From Bombyx mori (Eukaryota > Arthropoda > Insecta > Lepidoptera > Bombycidae), in NCBI RefSeq assembly GCF_030269925.1, contig NC_085117.1, positions 15,066,731 through 15,130,730 of the forward strand: a stretch of DNA of 64,000 bases, given 5' to 3'. The notes under the pieces were generated by a model, which saw nothing but the letters and a program-made list of their open reading frames with translations, was not told the DNA's origin and did not search any database. Below, in pieces: positions 45,836-59,038 of this stretch. How positions within the stretch are numbered: the stretch's first letter is position 1; each line of letters starts with the position of its first letter. The translations under genes and the position numbers were made by a program.

Positions 45836-48347
45836 GATTTGTAAAATTGCTTGATCTATTGACAATTACTCTACTCGAGTTAGTCTATATTCGTTTTTGA
45901 ACAATAGCAAAATCAACATGTCTTCGATTTCGACTAGGATAGCCTTCCTGTAGCATCACTGACTTCGGTGTAAATAATATTTTGTTACGAGGTGCTTCCC
46001 AGTGGGGACTCAAGTTTAGAAACGTTGGCTATTATGTTGAAGCATCTTCGAGGAAATAAGCAGCACACCATATTTTTTTCGAATTTCAATTATTTTGCTA
46101 TTGATTTAGGTAAGTTATTGTTTTATTTATGCTATTCTCAGGTCCTCTGCTGATGATCATGGAGGATGATATCTATAGATTAAACACAATTTTTTAAGCA
46201 ATTTTATATCAAGAAAATGGAAACTGATATTCCTAATTCATTATACTACGAAGTATTAAGCAAGACTTATATTATATTTCTTGGGTACCAAAATAATATA
46301 TACGGAACTTTATTATTGATCGTGACAAATAACGTAAGACACACGGTCGCCTTTATTTTTATTTCGATAAAAACTTTATTTTTAAGTAAGTAGTTAATGA
46401 GTTTGAGATTTGTCCCTGATAACATTTCAGTTGTTGAAAATCATTTAAAACACAAACGAGCTTCGTCAAACCAAAAACCAAAAAAAGATGTGTGGTGTTG
46501 TTGGACACCGGACAGGAACGAAGATCCTTATTATAAAAATTTTAATTTTATTCTTCGTTCTATTCGAGGTATACAAAAAATAATTATTCGGGTATACATT
46601 TTTATTACGATTTCTTTTTATTGATAAAAATAAAAAAAACTACTTTACAAAGTTATCAACATTATTTTATTCACAATGATTTATAAAAAATATATAATAA
46701 TAATAATATACAAAGATACAGCTATTTTTTATATGAATAATAATAATAACCGTCATCACGTAGACTATACTAATGTATACACTGAATAGCCATCATACTA
46801 AGACTATAAATAATAATGATCTTACGTTACGGACGTTTTTTCCTGGTTAGGGTTCCCCTCCGCATCGTCCCATATGGAACTTCGTTCCAAAAAAAACAAA
46901 TTTTATTCCACAAATAGTTTTAGGTAATGGTTATTATGGTTATTAAAATTTATTAATTTAATTTTTACATCACACTTATTAGAAATTACAACCTTTATAT
47001 TTTTACTACCTATATAGTTTATATATTTTTATTTATATATTTTATATGTAAACTTATTACATGTAAAGATATCGTTTATTTACATAGAAATATATACTTT
47101 ATTTTTAATTGATACTACTTTTATTTCAAATTATAAGATATTCGAAACGTAGGAAATAACAAATAGCCGCCAGACAGTACCATAAAAGTGGTTTTAATTA
47201 TGTCAATAACTCGCGAAATCTGCAGAATATATTACATGTTTAATTGTTAATTTTGCTTTAAACAAAAATAGGTAAAGTGAAATGTAAATAGTATCCAGCA
47301 GTGGTAAATTCGTGAGCTAATCAAATAATTGCATTTAAATTTCCCAATTTACATAAGACCAAAAAGAAAGACGTCGGAAGGAACGCTCGGAAGACGTCGC
47401 ATTTAAAATAAAATACAAAAATCACAAAACTATTTCGTTTGAATGTTTCGTTTGTATAATAAAAAGTATACGATGAAATCGTTTTTGGCTTAAAGTTGAA
47501 CAAACCAAAGTCCGACACAAATGAATATAAATTTCAACGAAACAGTCTAAAAAAAAAAAGATCAAACGAAATGACTTGACCTACAAAACATTGTTGTTTT
47601 GGCTCGTCGCTCAAGATAACTCCGTTTCACGTGCGAGATTAAAAGACCTGCCATGTGATATTTAAAAATGGTATAATAATTTTAAGTACATTAAAAGATA
47701 ATTAAAACCCCACGGCTGTTCATTGTACAGAATTGCCTTAACCTGGAATTCGACTACCGGATCATTTAAGCCCATACTTGCTATAAACATTTTAGTAATT
47801 GTAGAAGTATTTATATTTAAGTAGTAAAGTGGAAGATAAGTGCAAAAACAACTCAAATATACTTATTGTGGCACAATTTTCAACTTGACGGTCCGATTAT
47901 ATTTTTCGGATCTTTTTATTATTATATATTATACAAAGTTATATAGTTTCATAATATATTAGGTAATTAAAGCGTTATTGAATGACAACATGGTAGTTGA
48001 TACAAGTACCTAACTCTCCGTTGTACTAGTAGTATACTCGTAATAATCCTCATGTCAAAATATCTTGTTGATTTTGAAACTAAACACAATCAAATTAATA
48101 TTAACAACTATATAGTTCTATAAACTTCACGCTACAAAACGCCTGATGTATTCCTGAAATTAACATTAACAAAGCAATAACATGTGACTACAATAAAACT
48201 TTTGCTCGATCTCTCGTTGGACAAAGCATTATTAGTTGTATAGATTTGTAGTTTTGGAGATTACTATTTGTACTACAATCCTACAAAATATTTTACAATA
48301 AATAACATCTTTTGTAGCTAGTGTGCTCTTGAAATTATATCACTAAA
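45836..48347. other. Intergenic, AT-rich
   Basis: A repeat-like piece at 46830-46890 (GGTTCCCCTCCGCATCGTCC, CATATGGAACTTCGTTCC) looks like a retroelement tail. A 75-aa plus-strand frame at 46397-46624 has an ATG but no recognised motif. The rest is featureless. Confidence 0.35.
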
Positions 48348-48555
48348 ATTTTTTTTCGTTTCTGCCTATTCGCTAGCCTAAGGGGCTATTCCAACTACGC
48401 CCGGACGAGTAGGTGAGCTCATGAGCCCAGCCTGAGAGATATTTGCTAACACTAGCCCTAGCTCTAGCAAAAACAGTGTTTCACAGAATCTACCACCACC
48501 GGATCGGAATCCCTACCCACTGAGAAGATCTGACGAGAAATACAGTGGGGCGCTA
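48348..48555 (-). repeat. LINE 3'-end repeat, family C
   Basis: T run, CTGCCTATTCGCTAGCC, CAGAATCTACCACCACCGGA and GAGAAGATCTGACGAG. Diverged. Confidence 0.55.
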
Positions 48556-49526
48556 TCATCAAGTCTGGTTCCAGGTTCAGATGACTCTTGTATGTGTTTG
48601 TATCAAAACCCTTCTTCCAGCTGCTAAGTAGGTATAGAAAGTTTGATCTGATTTTTCAAGGCCGTCACTAATTTTTAGGTTAATATCCGATGACTGCCTG
48701 AGGCCCGACGGAGTGTGGAGGTCTGTCCTTGAAACAACACTAACGAAAATGTCACTTCATATTACTTTAATTAAACAAAAAGCGAATATAAATCAGAAAA
48801 CCTTAATATAAACGGAAAAAATATTTTGCCGTGTGAAGTATAAAATACGCCTTTAAAAAATATAAAGCAACGGAATCCGGCAATGAAAGCCAATACCTAT
48901 GTTGACATTTTGTGACGTGATATTAATTATATGAAATAATGCCATTCAGACTTAAATTCGCGTTTTCTCCGAATTAAGCGAGACTAATGAGGGTACTAAC
49001 CTCTTACAGACAGGCTAGCAACATTATTTGCCATATGGGGAGGTTAGGGACAAAATATCCTACCGCGTTCGTTTCCTTACATAGAATTAACGGAATGAAA
49101 TACTACCCTTCCAGGTTTTTGCCAAGCTCTTTGACAATACTGATGATGACGGTCGGCGTCATACGCTAGTCTCTGCCTTCGATAGTAAAAATAATTAAAA
49201 AATCACGTGTTCATTGATTAGAGATTTCGCTTGATTACATGATATATTAAAAGATTCACCAGACAGGTTATTCCATTACCGCCAAGTTCAAATGTGTAAA
49301 TATTCCGTCACGTGACTTGTTATTTCTCGTTAGACACCTTCTATTGTCCCTTGAGTACGTAAGTGTCTCTAAGTAGATAAGTATAAAATTTCAAATAGGA
49401 CATTTCTCGCTAATGAATATACCTAATATTGGATTAATATTACAAAAGTAGGTATTGCTATCAATTTTTTGTAGGATCGAATTTTTTATTTAATTTTTCC
49501 TTGTAAGTTACATTTACATATCTTTG
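48556..49526. other. Intergenic, nothing recognised
   Basis: No repeat shared with the rest of the window and no supported frame. Confidence 0.35.
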
Positions 49527-49850
49527 ATTTTTGAAGTGAAACTTCCTTATCGGCGTTGGAAAAAAATTTACCGTCACGTTTTTCGGTTACGCGTCACATT
49601 TTTCCGTTACGCGCCATCTGTTTTGTATTCATGTCTATGATAATAAAATCCTTTTGTTTAAACTTTATCTAATTTAACTTTTTTGTATTCATGTCTATGA
49701 TAATAAAATCCTTTTGTTTAAACTTTATCTAATTTAACTTTATTTAACCAATTTCTAGAAAGTTGCATGTAGATCATTTTTCGAAAAATAAGGCCATAAA
49801 TAAGTTTCACTTCTTACGTGTGTACACTAGTACACGCACACATTTTTTTT
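49527..49850 (+). repeat. Unclassified 324-bp element, copy 1
   Basis: Shared almost base for base with 53415-53737. Near its left edge is GAAGTGAAACTT and near its right edge the reverse complement AAGTTTCACTTC. Beyond that is the palindrome GTGTACACTAGTACAC. It contains a perfect 60-base tandem duplication (49621-49680 and 49681-49740). No coding capacity. Confidence 0.75.
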
Positions 49851-50173
49851 TTACTTTTGTAGTCTTTAAATTAACTAACAAAGATAATTAAATAAAGAAA
49901 ATAATATTCATACTGATACAAGTTAATGTTTGGAGAACAGTAATTTGCTCCGTCATTATTAGAAGGAACATGCTCAAGACTAACACAAGACAAAACATAA
50001 GGTGATGAAAAAAAATACAAAAATTCGTAATAAAAATAAAACCAGTACTTTAGTCACCGCTTTCTGCCCTGATGTTTTATTCGACCAACATCACGTGTTT
50101 GAAATAAATCTGTCTCACTATAAGTCCGTGTACACAAGGAAACAATTTTATACTTTACCAACGTATTATTATA

Positions 50174-50527
50174 AAGTGCTCTGAGGAATTGTTCGAAATG
50201 ATACCATCATCTCGTTTTTACCATCGTACCGCCCGCCACCGGAGTAGAGTTCATCCATACTACCTGGAGCCACTGCGGTCATCCACAGTGCGTTTCCAGA
50301 GGTCTTTTTTGCCACGTACCATCTGGCTATGGAATGAGCTCTCTTCTACGGTGTTTCCGGAGCGCTATGACATGTCCTTCTTAAAACTAGGCTTATGGAG
50401 AGTATTAAGCGGGTAGGCAGCGGCTTGTCTCCGCCCCTGGCATTGCTAAGGTCCATGGACGACGGTAACCACTCACCATCAGGTAGGCCGTAAGCTCGTC
50501 TGCGTAAAAGGTCAATAAAAAAATAAA
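50174..50527 (+). mobile_element. LINE-A 3' end, 5'-truncated
   Basis: Frame FEMIPSSRFYHRTARHRSR, VHPYYLEPLRSSTVRFQR, LPRTIWLWNEL, FPERYDMSFLKLGLWRVLSG, then the 3' UTR ACCATCAGGTAGGCCGTAAG and tail TCAATAAAAAAATAAAA. This is the C-terminal tail of a jockey/CR1-like reverse-transcriptase protein. Confidence 0.75.
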
Positions 50528-50952
50528 AAGTATGTAGCTACCTAGTTTCTACGTTTTCTGATATATATTCTATATGAAGAGCACTGTGGAGCTAACGGAG
50601 ACTATTCTCTTTACAGTAGAACGTCTCGTCACGGTATTCATGAGTTTTATCTCCAAACACTTTAAGCTTGGTATACTATAATAAATAAGCTTAGGATGTA
50701 AAATTGAGATTTTTTCAATTGAAGTAAATGGGAGTTGCACTCCTAGCCCTGCAACTGAAAGGAAGAGATTACGATAGATCAGAAACATCACAAAGTAAAT
50801 GCTGCAGTTCATATTGAGACATTAGATGGAATTCTCAATAGTATCGCTTAATATGGCTATCCTAATATTAAGCCGAAACGCGCTGATGCCAAGCTACTAT
50901 GGATCAGCAATATTATATAGTAACTACAGATAGACCGAGTCTTCTGTAGTCC

Positions 50953-51140
50953 TTGAATAGCCAGCCGGATGGACTATCATTATATTCAAATCCAAAATTC
51001 GCTGTAATTTACATCAGGCGGTATTGTTTGCCTAAGCCGTGTCTAGACAACTTTAAGCAGATCGCACGCTCGACAAATGGACTGGAAGTGGCCTTAAACT
51101 CTTTAAAGGACTATTTAAAAATTATTCAGTTCAGCGAAAT
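50953..51140 (+). pseudogene. Possible reverse-transcriptase fragment (weak)
   Basis: Open frame LNSQPDGLSLYSNPKFAVIY followed by NGLEVALNSLKDYLKIIQFS, which resembles the region after the FADD motif in LINE reverse transcriptases. There is no ATG; the annotated-looking start is TTG. Low confidence. Confidence 0.3.
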
Positions 51141-51708
51141 TATTGTAGGATTTTTTTTATGTATGATTAAATCGATGACAGAGTGCTTCATTGAAATTCA
51201 TTATGGACTGGCATTAAGTGAATATAAAAAATACTATTTCATAAAATAAAACGATCATTTTCAATGAAGTTTTTGGCTCCGAATATCAAAGTAAATTAAA
51301 ATATAAATGTACATACCAGGAGAACGTCCGACCCAAACTTTATTCGATGACTCAAAAAACAGTCATGTTCACAGCATGATTCGAAAATTTCGGAAGGCTA
51401 CATTGCCCTTTTAACAAAATCTTTTTTTAAGCCTTGTGTAAAAGTGCTACGAATGGCATTTGTATAACAGGTTTGAATGACACGCTAAATGAATGTATGT
51501 AACATTTCACTGCCAATTTCTTTATATAGTTCAAAACCTGAAGTTCAGTTTCACTTAACTTTTTTCTTTCTAAACTCGGATTTTATGCTTAGAGTCGACA
51601 CAGTGACCGGATTTACGCTTTACGTTCACAGCAATCACGGTCATAGTTCTCATTACCATTAAATTGAGTTGAATCCGCCTGATGTTCCTTTGTTGTTGAA
51701 AGTCCATT

Positions 51709-52149
51709 CTCTCGGATCGTTTGGAGCCTCTGGGTCTGCGGAGGGACTTCGGTTCCCTCTGTATTTTGTACCGTATGTTCCATGGGGAGTGCTCTGAGGA
51801 ATTGTTCGAGATGATACCAGCATCTCGTTTTTACCATCGCACCGCCCGTCACCGGAGTAGAGTTCATCCATACTACCTGGAGCCACTGCGGTCATCCACA
51901 GTGCGTTTCCAGAGATCTTTTTTGCCACGTACCATCCGGCTATGGAATGAGCTCCCCTCCACGGTGTTTCCCGAGCGCTATGACATGTCCTTCTTCAAAC
52001 GAGGCTTGTGGAGAGTATTAAGCGGTAGGCAGCGGCTTGGCTCTGCCACTGGCATTGCTGAAGTCTATGGGCGACGGTAACCACTCACCATCAGGTGGGC
52101 CGTATGCCCGTCTGCCTACAAAGGCAATAAAAAAAAAAAAAAAAAAAAA
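51709..52149 (+). mobile_element. LINE-A 3' end, best copy
   Basis: Longest of the LINE-A copies. A continuous frame from about 51715 reads ERLEPLGLRRDFGSLCILYR, FHGECSEELFEMI, then the shared RFYHRTARHRSR and WNELPSTVFPERYDMSF blocks to the stop at about 52080. The 3' UTR ends in a run of about 20 A. Truncated at the 5' side, as usual for LINEs. Confidence 0.82.
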
Positions 52150-53079
52150 GCGAAATATCGTGAAACACATGTAATGTTATATTTTGTGTTACACCAATGT
52201 TTTCATTAGAGCTAGTTCTCATGGCCCTTGGACGCTGATAGCTGTTGCAAATAAATTCATAGCATACAAACAATATATTATACTTCTCTAGAATTATATA
52301 TTAAGCATGAAAAGTGTTGCTTCCCAATTATTCAATGCTGGTATGGTAAATGCGAATAAAAAGTAAACAAAGAATAATCTTTAGTAGTCTAAACACGCGA
52401 TGTTTTCATTCAGAAATAAAAAAGATTGACAGCAATAACGTCGGAAAAGTCTTTTATTGCTTCAACACCCTAAATTGCTTGACTCTTTGGAAGAAAGGGT
52501 CGTAAGACGTTAAGCACTTTAGTACACGGTGATTCAATTTTAAAAACCCAAGTGTGTTGATTATTTTATCATGCTACGTTTTTGGTCTTTCCTCGTATCG
52601 AAACTTCACAAGAAAAATTTTATTAGCATACCCGTTCAATGCACTTTGATATAAAGTGGAAAGAATTTTATATCAGTTTGAGATATTTTCGTTGCGCGAA
52701 AACACGTTCGGTAAGATGCATAAATACACATAAAGGATAATAATTTTTAACTTCGAAGCTAATTAACAAATAGGCTAGCAATAATTTGCTACTGTAGGGG
52801 AATATTCAAATATAGAGGGGTTGTAGTGTAGGGGAATGATACCCCGCCCCGCTTAGCTTACTATGCAGTTATTGTGCATATAGTAATGAGCAGCATACGT
52901 TAGTCAGACAGTGGTCAACGTGCAGCGATCCACCGCGCGAATAAACATGTTTTATTGACCGCTCCGATGAGCTTTATGGAGGACAACACGCAACAAACAA
53001 CCAATTCACACGCCTCCTCCTCCTTCATCTTCCTAAAAACCTCACACTACCTTAAATGGAAATAATTTCATGGTCAAGG

Positions 53080-53400
53080 AATATGGTATTGTTAAGAGGC
53101 TTAATCATTCTCCAGAAATTCGTATCTTGATAGACCTCACTCCTCTTTGAAAATGGTCACTTCACCAAATCATCAATGCGGCCAGATAATAACATTGTTG
53201 TACAGTACCAATTGAAAAGATTTTATAGAGCTTTGTATACAAACTCGGTCATTCAGCTTAATAAAATGTTTCTAGATATTAAAAAAAAAAAAATACGTCG
53301 GTATTTTTTCCTGCAATTTTCCCATTGTCTATCGCCGAAGAATTTGGTGAAGAAGTTGATTTTATCTATTCCTTCTCAATTATGGGCAAGATACGACCAG
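53080..53400 (-). mobile_element. Old Bmmar1-like relic
   Basis: Matches the 39580-39790 part of the DD37D mariner at ATGGTATTGTTAAGAGGCTT, ATCTTGATAGAC and AAACTCGGTCATTCAGCTTA. Heavily diverged. Its left part is cut by the 323-bp element at 53415. Confidence 0.5.
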
Positions 53401-53414
53401 TGCTTTTAATTATT

Positions 53415-53737
53415 ATTTTTGAAGTGAAACTTCCTTATCGGCGTTGGAAAAAAATTTACCGTCACATTTTTCGGTTACGCGTCACATTTTTCCGTTACGC
53501 GCCATCTGTTTTGTATTCATGTCTATGATAATAAAATCCTTTTGTTTAAACTTTATCTAATTTAACTTTTTTGTATTCATGTCTATGATAATAAAATCCT
53601 TTTGTTTAAACTTTATCTAATTTAACTTTATTTAACCAATTTCTAGAAAGTTGCATGTAGATCATTTTTCGAAAAATAAGGCCATAAATAAGTTTCACTT
53701 CTTACGTGTGTACACTAGTACACGCACACATTTTTTT
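53415..53737 (+). repeat. Unclassified 323-bp element, copy 2
   Basis: Nearly identical to 49527-49850, including the 60-base tandem duplication and both inverted 12-mers; I saw one clear substitution (CACA for CACG near its start). Same orientation, 3.9 kb away. Directly followed by a family D LINE. Confidence 0.75.
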
Positions 53738-54147
53738 ATGTTTATTCTCGGTAGACTCTACCCCATGATCTGTAAGCGGAGTAAAATGTCCCTTCGGAAA
53801 AAGGTGACACTTTACAAAACTTGCATAAGGCCCGAAATGACTTACGCGAGTGTGGTGTTCGCTCACGCGGCCCGCACACACATAGACACCCTCCAATCTC
53901 TACAATCCCGCTTTTGCAGGTTAGCCGTCGGAGCTCCGTGGTTCGTGAGGAACGTTGACCTACACGACGACCTGGGCCTCGAATCTATCCAGAAATACAT
54001 GAAGTCAGCGTCTTGTCTTAGGTCTCCTTCGGAGGCGCTCGGGTAGCTGTCAGCAAATCCCACCCCTCCTGGCTGAGCCTTTGCTCGCCCACCTGTCCTG
54101 GTGAAACTGGAAAGGCCTCCGGGCAACCAGTAATCCTTCAATCATAA
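53738..54147 (+). mobile_element. Family D LINE: reverse-transcriptase C-terminus and 3' end
   Basis: Frame LRKKVTLYKTCIRPEMTYAS, then HIDTLQSLQSRFCRLAVGAP, then LGLESIQKYMKSAS: the post-catalytic region of jockey-type reverse transcriptases. It then jumps into the 3' tail (GGTCTCCTTCGGAGGCGCTC to TCAATCATAAAAAAAAG), so an internal deletion removed the C-terminus. Confidence 0.75.
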
Positions 54148-54152
54148 AAAAA

Positions 54153-54389
54153 AGACCTCTTGTGAGTCCGCACGGGTAGGTACCACCGCCCCGCCTATTT
54201 CTGCCGTGAAGAAGTAATGCGTTTCGGTTTGAAGGGTGGGGCAGCCGTTGTGACTATTCTGAGACCTTAGAACTATATCTCAAGGTGGGTGGCGCATTTA
54301 CGTTGTAGATGTCCATGGGCTCCAGTAACCACTTAACACCAGGTGGGCTGTGAGCTCATCCACCCATCTAAGCAATAAAAAAAAAACGT
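54153..54389 (+). mobile_element. Bm1-type SINE, 5'-truncated
   Basis: GACCTCTTGTGAGTCCGCAC to AAGCAATAAAAAAAAAACG. Inserted right behind the family D tail. Confidence 0.82.
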
Positions 54390-54744
54390 AACGGTACACC
54401 TAACAACAAATCATTTGCTACGATAGCAAAATTATGCAAACAAATAAAACATATATTAAAAAACCGGATGGTAATAATAATAATAATAATAGCTCATTAA
54501 ATCGGTGCGTAAACAGAGTATCTGATGTCCTTCATCAATGAGGCTTGTTATCATTTGATTTCGTAATGAATAAATACTCGGGGATAAATCACACCCAGAT
54601 ACCCGGCCACAAGCTAGAATTCTCTGTTCGATGGAAAACCGGGACTGATTTGGTTGAGGCTGTGAGTTTGTTTATCCTATTATATTGAGAAAAATAGACG
54701 AATTCGTTTGTCGGCGAAACCACTCGAAGTCAGTCATCTCGGTC

Positions 54745-54862
54745 AACGGTCCAGGTAATGCCGCTAGTGTTCCGAGATGCCCTAGACCAGTCTGCAGGGT
54801 CAAACTGGAAAGCGACACACCGACAACCAGTCGCTCTTTAGTATCAAATTTGCGGAGCGCTA
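54745..54862 (+). repeat. Element E related fragment
   Basis: GGTAATGCCGCTAGTGTTCC and CGACACACCGACAACC match a part of the element at 61735-62160 in the same sense. Confidence 0.4.
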
Positions 54863-54883
54863 GAGTTCATTAGCGCGTCGCAC

Positions 54884-55180
54884 AGTTTTTTTTCCCCTAC
54901 CTATTATAGTAACCTCGAGGGATTATACTGGATTCGCTGAAGCCAACACTAACCCTAGCAAGAGCAGTGCTTCGCAGAATCTACCACCGGATCGGAAACG
55001 CGACCCACTAAGAAGATCCGGCAAGAAACTCAGTGGGCTATGTCTGTGGGTTAATTTACTCGCCGAGCCGTTCGTCGTAGGGGCTCGGCGAGTACGATGC
55101 GATGGCGATGGCGACGGGTTCGACGAGAACGATGACCGCGGCCTCAACCTCTTGTCTTCTCAAATCAAATGACCGTATGA
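54884..55180 (-). repeat. LINE 3'-end repeat, family C
   Basis: T run, CTACCTATTATAGTAACCTC, ATCTACCACCGGATCGG and AAGAAGATCCGGC, with an extra duplicated piece around GAGCCGTTCGTCG / GGCTCGGCGAGTACG. Confidence 0.6.
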
Positions 55181-55207
55181 GGCCCCTAAAGAGGGAACAT
55201 AGATTCA

Positions 55208-55425
55208 CCTTTATTTTTATTGACCTTGTAGGCAGACGTGCATACATACGGTCCACCTGATGGTGAGTGGTTACCGTCGCCCATGGACTTCAGCAATACC
55301 AGGGGCAGAGCCAAGCCGCTGCCTACCGCTTAATACTCTTCACAAGCCTCTTTTAAAGAAGGACATGTCATAGCGCTCAGGAAACACCGTGGAGGGGAGC
55401 TCATTCCATAGCCGGATGACCTGAC
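55208..55425 (-). mobile_element. LINE-A 3' end, truncated
   Basis: Reverse complement of the 3' UTR (GATGGTGAGTGGTTACCGTC) and the last coding part (GGAAACACCGTGGAGGGGAG), stopping at the rewritten RTIRLWNEL codons. Confidence 0.7.
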
Positions 55426-55559
55426 ATAAGTGTAGCGTTTCAGAAACACCGTCATCCGTGGAGCATTAAATCTGTTTTTTTCAGAACTTAAGTCCTGGTC
55501 GTTTCCAATAATCCTAAAACACACTATAACGCTGTTGATAGATGTTGTCAACTACTGTA

Positions 55560-57060
55560 CTGTCGTTTGTATCTATGATTGAGATGACACTTTTCAGCTA
55601 CCTTCTTGTCAATTCGTCGATGCTTTGTATTGGTGTTGACTTTGTTGGTACAGCCAATTAAGGAAATAAAAAAATAAACACGGCTTCACAATAAGACTAG
55701 TTTTTGCCGCCAAAAAACACCACTATACTGTATCCGTAGTTAGCATGATGGATAATTATTATCAGCCTACTAGTTTTTCAAGTTTACGCGTGTACCTACT
55801 TAAGATACGAACCTGAAACTAGTTTGCAAAATACTAACCTTGACTTTGAATAGTTTTTTACGCAGTTCCTTATTCGTTAATGTTACCAATACTTAGGGTT
55901 CCGGTCGTTAAAAAGAATAAAATGAAAACCCTATTGGATCGCTTTTCTTCCGGCCTATATGTCTGTTTCAGACATTTGAGACGTTAAATGCGGGCATTTA
56001 TCTCTTTCTTACACGAAATTGAAGTTACACTCTCAGTGTGACGAAGAAGTCTAGGTTTATCTCAGCTCACTGCAAAAGAGACATAGACGAGGCGTATTAA
56101 ACCTCGTTTTGCACTTAAGATATTAAAAACATTACTTCGGAAAAGACTAGAGGTATAAAATTGAAAGTACATAGTACCAAATACTGAGGTTTATGACGAA
56201 AGAAAGTATAAGGATCACAAGCCTCTTTGATTGAGATACAATCAAGAGATATATTATCTCTCAGAAAAACTTACCAAGCACTTCCCGTTTACTTAGTGTG
56301 ATCATGATAATATCTTATAACCTAAGTAAGTACAAATTTCTGAAGATAACATGTGGTATCTTTAACACGTAAAATATATTTTTCAATTACCATAATTATG
56401 CTTGTAGGTAAGGCATCAACCGTTACGTAGAAAATGTATGGATATTTTTTGACTTCAAAATTATGTTTGTCTTTGCAATATGCGCTATATTGGTATGTCC
56501 AAAATGTTTGTGCCCAAAGTGGTTATGGTCGCAGTCATTTCTATTTTTAATTGAATATCATTTATTTTAGCCAGCTTCTTAAGAAGCTAACTATCTTAGA
56601 ATCCGCAGCTTCGCATACGTGTACTGCACTTTCTACGGCGTGGGCGGAAACCCGTACTTCATAAGTGGGTAGAGTTCTAAGACAAATTCTAAGTCAAGAG
56701 TGGACTGGTAAAAGGTACTCAGTCCATGCAGCCAAATCTTGTAACAATATTTAATTTATCCAACTTTTATTAGGTTAATTTGTTAATCTACATGCACAAC
56801 AATTTGGGTGAGCTACGTAGCCTTGTATACGAAGAGCCTTAAATTGCATCCGGAACCCTCAGTGCGCAAATTTACTTGCACTTGACCGGTTTTCGTAATC
56901 TATTCTTCATTAAAAAAGTTAGCATTGTGTTCGTGATTACTCATATTAAGGAGACTATGTTTCGCGAACACATTCGCTAGAATTAGAGTTAAAAAAATAT
57001 CAAAATGGTTAGTAGTGCGCTACAACACCTAGTAATATATTATTATTATTTTTTCTAAGA
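55560..57060. other. Intergenic, nothing recognised
   Basis: Moderate base composition, no shared repeats, no supported frame. Confidence 0.35.
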
Positions 57061-57061
57061 T

Positions 57062-57225
57062 GTGTGTTCGAGCTCACGGCCCACATGGTGTTAAGTGGTC
57101 ATCGGAATCTATAGTATCAATAAATTAAACGCCGCCACCAACCTTGAAACACCAGTTCTAAGTCTTAGTTTTTCAGTACAACGGCCGCCCGATCCTTCAA
57201 ACCGAAACGCATTACGGCAGAAACA
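57062..57225 (-). mobile_element. Bm1-type SINE, diverged fragment
   Basis: GAGCTCACGGCCCACATGGT, CAACCTTGAAACACCAG and CAAACCGAAACGCATTACGG in Bm1 order. Confidence 0.65.
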
Positions 57226-57457
57226 GGGAGTCGCAATTAAATTTTACGTAGTTTTCAAACGAGATTTCAAGGGATTTTTCTCACTCGGCAGCGGTCTGTA
57301 TCTGTGCACCTACTACTGGTATCCAGCTTATCAAGTAGGTCCTCAATTGCCATCGACGACGGTCATATTGACAGGATGGTGGTACAACCTCGTTTGGGCG
57401 CATAATATTTATTACCTTATGTACGCTGTATATGCTATATACGCAAAAGCTGGATAA

Positions 57458-57555
57458 GAGAAGCCCAGGATCGTGCACAGTGGCGTGCAATTGGAGAAGC
57501 CTGTGTCCAGCAATGGACTGCTATAAGCTCATGACTATGATGATGATGATGATAT
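57458..57555 (+). mobile_element. RTE-type LINE 3' terminus
   Basis: Frame AQDRAQWRAIGEACVQQWTA followed by a stop, then an (ATG)n tail. The AQDR-x-W motif and trinucleotide tail are typical of RTE-like endonuclease/reverse transcriptase elements. Confidence 0.6.
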
Positions 57556-57682
57556 ACGCTACACCAACGCTATACTCATTTATCCGTGTTCCAAACACGT
57601 CGTTCTCGCATAAAAGTTAATCCGTTTCCATAATTAGGTAGACACCCAGTTTTTACCCACACTAAAATATTTATTAATAACT

Positions 57683-57900
57683 AGCTGAGTCCCGCGATGC
57701 TACCCGCGGTTATTGTCGTACCGCGGGTGACGCAGCGGGGTGAAGCTAGTCTAAAAAAAGTAGCGTCAGTTACTCCTTATATCATCAGCTAGCTATCAGT
57801 GAAAGTCTCGTCAAAATTGGTCCAGCCGTTCCAGAGATTAGCCGGAACAGACAGACAAATAATGTAAAAAATGTTATTTTGGTGTATGTACCGTATACAT
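57683..57900 (+). repeat. RTE-like retroelement tail
   Basis: GCTGAGTCCCGCGATGCTAC, AGCGGGGTGAAGCTAG, then AATTGGTCCAGCCGTTCC and GAACAGACAGACAAA, a tail that is widespread in arthropods. Confidence 0.55.
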
Positions 57901-59038
57901 ATTCATATGCATGTAGTAAAAAGCGGTTATTTCAATATTACAAACTCTCTCCAATTTTATTTATATGTATAGAACAGTATAGATGTATGCATACTTACGC
58001 ATTTAGTAAAAAGTGGTTATTTTATTATTACAAACAGACACTCTAATTTTATTTATTTGTATAGATAATAAATAAGACTTACGTCCACTTACTGTTATAT
58101 ATTGAACTTTAACTACATATTACTTTAACTTAACTATTTAAACATCTTCACGCATGGCTTTATACGTAAGCTAAGCGAAATTTTCATCCCTAATCGAAAT
58201 GTTCATCCCTAATCAAAGTATCGAAAGTTTTTTTTTGGCTGCCTTGTCCCGGTCAAAGAATTCGTCTCCCTGAATTTTTGAATACTACGATAAATTGTAT
58301 GAAAAAAAACAAACATTCTGAAGATCACGATTCTCCATACGTTGGTTAATTTTTCCTCATCTCAATTATTGTTCAAGCAACTTCATCTCGTCAATTCAAA
58401 TACGGCGTAATTATTTCCTCGAACTGATTTGAACATTAAAAAAACAAACAATGCTATTTAACGAAAACTTTATGATAGATAAAGTTAGTAATAATTGTTA
58501 CTGAACTAAATATTAAACATAAGTTGTTTTTTTTTTGTAATATATAAATAATTTTAATTACATATATGCAAAACAATGGTTTTAATATTTTCCAATTTGT
58601 ATTGCCATTGTGTATTCTTAAACAATTTCATTATATTTACTTAATGATAATAAATTTAATATAGGTACTTTATCTACGAGTTTCTTGTGGCCGTGTTATT
58701 TATCCATTTTATAAAACAATTAATGTTTAATTTTGTAGGTTTTGTTTGTTTCGTTGGAGCATTGTGAGTTCAGTCGTCGCTCGATTGATTTATTTGAAAA
58801 GTTCAATTGGTTTTTAGCACTTCAGGCTTTTCTTTAGCATAGTTATATTAACGAATAGTCAGTACCGTGTGCTTGAAGTCCACACCGCTAAGTAACTACT
58901 ATACAACCTATATCTGCTACCACCTGCGTTTACATTTACATTATAAGAACAACCGTTATACCAATATAATTGAGAATTCGAACTCATTGCTGTAGTTAGA
59001 GCAGCATAGACTTTGTGAGGTCTATTGGTTCGGCTTCC

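Noticed and set aside
46397..46624. 75-codon plus-strand ATG frame with VWCCWTPDRNEDPYY
   Set aside because: No family recognised; a GTATAC after it could be a donor, but no partner exon was found. Left out of the gene list for lack of support.
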